From contig NZ_KI912608.1 in assembly GCF_000519265.1 (NCBI RefSeq), positions 2,513,313 through 2,577,312 on the forward strand: a stretch of DNA of 64,000 nucleotides. Direction: 5' to 3'. Numbering within the stretch: position 1 is the first letter of the stretch; every line of letters begins with the position of its first letter. A model generated the notes under the pieces. It saw nothing but the letters and a program-made list of their open reading frames with translations, had not been told where the DNA came from and did not search any database. Origin of the DNA: Desulfonatronum lacustre DSM 10312. GTDB taxonomy: Bacteria > Desulfobacterota > Desulfovibrionia > Desulfovibrionales > Desulfonatronaceae. Position numbers and translations under genes: made by a program. This document shows, one piece after another, positions 62,125 to 64,000 of this stretch.

Positions 62125-64000
62125 ATGACCATCGACTTTCAAAAGCAACTTAATCCGGCCCAGTGGCAGGCCGTGCACTCCAGCCAGGGGCCGCTGTTGG
62201 TCATCGCCGGCGCGGGCAGCGGCAAGACCCGGACCATCGCCTACCGCCTGGCCTATCTGGTCCGGCAGGGCGTGGCTCCGGAGAACATCCTGCTGCTCAC
62301 CTTCACCCGCAAGGCGGCCCAGGAGATGCTCCACCGGGCCGCCCGGCTGATCGAACGGGAACTGGGGGGCGTGGCCGGAGGCACCTTTCACTCCTTCGCC
62401 AGCTCGGTCCTGCGTCGCTACGCCCCGGCCCTGGGCTATCCGGACCGGTTCACGATCATGGACTCCCCGGACATGCGCGAGGTCCTCGGCCAGGTCCGCA
62501 ATGATCTGAACCTGGGCAAGGGCGACAAGGCCTTTCCCAAGAAAGCGACCATTCTCGGGCTGATCAGCAAATCCCGGAACAAGGAAATGGACATCGCCCA
62601 ACTTCTGGAGCAGGAGTCTCCGCATCTGCTGCCCTATGCCGGGGACGTCCAGCTCATCGCCGAGGCCTACGCCGCGTTCAAGCCGCGCCACGGGCTGATG
62701 GACTACGACGACCTGCTTTACAATCTGGAACGCCTGCTTCGGGAGCGGGAGGATCTGGCCGAATTCCTGCGCATGCGCCACGGCCATGTGATGGTGGACG
62801 AGTTTCAGGACACCAACAGGGTCCAGGCCCGGCTGGTCCAACTGCTGGCCGGGGACGGGCGCGGGATGATGGTCGTGGGCGACGACGCCCAGTCCATTTA
62901 CGCCTTTCGCGGGGCCGAGGTGCGCAACATTCTCGCCTTCCCCAAGACCTATCCGGACACGACCATCGTCCGCCTGGAAGAGAACTACCGCTCGGCCCAG
63001 CCCATTCTGGACCTGACCAACGCCCTGCTCAAGAACGCAACCACCAGATTCGAGAAGAACCTCTTCTCCCGGCGCGCCGAGGGCCCCAAGCCCCAACTGA
63101 TCCACACCATCAGCGACCAGACCCAGGCCAAGGCCGTGGTGGACAAGATTCTGGAATTGTCCCGGGAATGCCGGCTGCGGGACATCGCCGTGCTCTTCCG
63201 GGCCGGCTTCCAATCCTATCCCGTGGAGATGCTCCTGAACAGGATCGGCCTGCGGTTTCGCAAGTTCGGGGGGCTGAAGTTCACCGAGGCCGCGCACATC
63301 AAGGACGTGCTGGCCTATTTGCGCCTGATCGCCAATCCGGCGGACCTGCCCGCCTGGCAGCGGGCCGTGGTCCACGTCAAGGGCCTGGGCCCCAAGACCT
63401 GCACCGGGTTCTGCAAGGCCCTGCTGGAAGGCGACCAGAAAAAAGTCGCTCAGGTGGAAAAGAAATTTCCGGACGTGGCCGCGGCCTTCGCCCTGATCAA
63501 CGACCTGCGCCGGGAAAAGCCCGCGCCGGACGCGGCCCTGGAACGGATCCTGGAATTCTACCGTCCCCTGTTCCAGGAGCGCTACCCGGACGACTATCCT
63601 CGCCGCCAGGCCGGGCTGGACCAGCTCCTGCAGATAGCAGCGGGCTTCGAGGAGCTGGACGCCTTTCTGGCCGAACTGACCCTGGAAAGCCCGGAGGAAG
63701 GCGGCGAAGTGGATTCCGAGCAGGAGGATTACGTGGTGTTGTCCACGGTCCATTCGGCCAAGGGGCTGGAATGGAAGTCCGTGCTGATCATCGACCTGGT
63801 CAATGGCCGCTTCCCGTCCCGGCATGCCCTGGACAAGGCCGACGATCTGGAAGAGGAACGCCGCCTGCTCTACGTGGCCTGCACCCGGGCCCGGGATTAT
63901 CTCGGACTGTTCGTGCCCTCCTCAGTCTACAACCGCTTCCAGGGCGGCAGCGAACCGGCCATGCCGAGCCTCTTCGTCAGCGAACTGCCTCTGGAATGCT
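62125..64000 (+). CDS. UvrD/PcrA-type DNA helicase (3' truncated by window)
   Basis: Starts at ATG 62125; the frame stays open to the window end (625 residues seen). SF1 motifs: Q motif LNPAQWQAVH, motif I GAGSGKTRT (29-35), Ia LTFTRKAAQEM, motif II MVDEFQDTN, III GDDAQSIYAFRGA, IV RLEENYRSAQ, V STVHSAKGLEWKSV and VI RRLLYVACTRARDY. Belongs to the UvrD/Rep group of repair and replication helicases. Confidence 0.93.
   Translation, partial: MTIDFQKQLNPAQWQAVHSSQGPLLVIAGAGSGKTRTIAYRLAYLVRQGVAPENILLLTFTRKAAQEMLHRAARLIERELGGVAGGTFHSFASSVLRRYAPALGYPDRFTIMDSPDMREVLGQVRNDLNLGKGDKAFPKKATILGLISKSRNKEMDIAQLLEQESPHLLPYAGDVQLIAEAYAAFKPRHGLMDYDDLLYNLERLLREREDLAEFLRMRHGHVMVDEFQDTNRVQARLVQLLAGDGRGMMVVGDDAQSIYAFRGAEVRNILAFPKTYPDTTIVRLEENYRSAQPILDLTNALLKNATTRFEKNLFSRRAEGPKPQLIHTISDQTQAKAVVDKILELSRECRLRDIAVLFRAGFQSYPVEMLLNRIGLRFRKFGGLKFTEAAHIKDVLAYLRLIANPADLPAWQRAVVHVKGLGPKTCTGFCKALLEGDQKKVAQVEKKFPDVAAAFALINDLRREKPAPDAALERILEFYRPLFQERYPDDYPRRQAGLDQLLQIAAGFEELDAFLAELTLESPEEGGEVDSEQEDYVVLSTVHSAKGLEWKSVLIIDLVNGRFPSRHALDKADDLEEERRLLYVACTRARDYLGLFVPSSVYNRFQGGSEPAMPSLFVSELPLEC

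Overview
The window looks like a chromosome segment of a GC-rich, anaerobic, sulfur-metabolising bacterium of the Desulfovibrionales type (Desulfobacterota). This is inferred from gene content only: the redox repressor Rex, a detached ATP synthase block atpZ-atpI-atpB-atpE whose c subunit carries a leader peptide, a GlpC/Hdr-like Fe-S protein, a three-subunit polysulfide/thiosulfate-reductase-like molybdoenzyme, and a thioredoxin-coupled arsenic locus. No rRNA, tRNA or CRISPR array was seen.

Layout. 1-12000 is mostly housekeeping: a Gate-type membrane protein, a receiver-TPR protein, a paired glycosyltransferase set behind a Lon-like protease, F0 genes, rex-rfaE2, and a TrpB2-type synthase. 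12000-23500 is an accessory region: a lipoprotein hydrolase, a DUF4143 ATPase, and at 16154-19983 an integron-type cassette array with three recognisable attC sites and no integrase in view. The first cassette carries a two-gene restriction-modification operon, the second a double-SH3 protein, the third a permuted NlpC/P60-like hydrolase. Around it lie a frameshifted alkD, dinD and relics of type I restriction genes and of a second DUF4143 ATPase. 23500-41000 returns to core and metabolic genes: LysE exporter, GlpC-like protein, a PhnD-like lipoprotein with a membrane sigma-54 activator, ispG-proS, xseA with an M23 peptidase, an SDR-phosphoesterase-kinase operon, CDF exporter, EamA transporter and pirin.

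41000-52500 is a respiratory block: an SQR-like flavoprotein with DUF1641 divergent from a Tat-exported molybdopterin oxidoreductase (preceded by a good sigma-54 -24/-12 match), its Fe-S subunit, its NrfD-type membrane subunit, a TorD chaperone, a thioredoxin-CcdA fusion, a pseudo-receiver, a PstS-like protein and a lipoprotein ending in CVPC. 52500-58660 is an arsenic region on the minus strand (two arsR, acr3, arsC, a PF03773 permease) interleaved with thioredoxins and a stand-alone CcdA that resemble the fused protein 5 kb away. 59300-64000 holds an epimerase, an alkaline-phosphatase-superfamily protein and a UvrD-type helicase cut by the window edge.

The most unusual non-coding feature is a family of dispersed intergenic elements made of diverged hexanucleotide arrays arranged head to head, so each can fold into a long hairpin. 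Two of them, at 38711-38889 and 54297-54481, are inverted copies of one element of about 180 bp with 16-bp terminal inverted repeats; one has a possible 7-bp target duplication. Other arrays lie at 2926, 29051, 37568 and 48564, and one has been incorporated into the 3' end of a coding gene.
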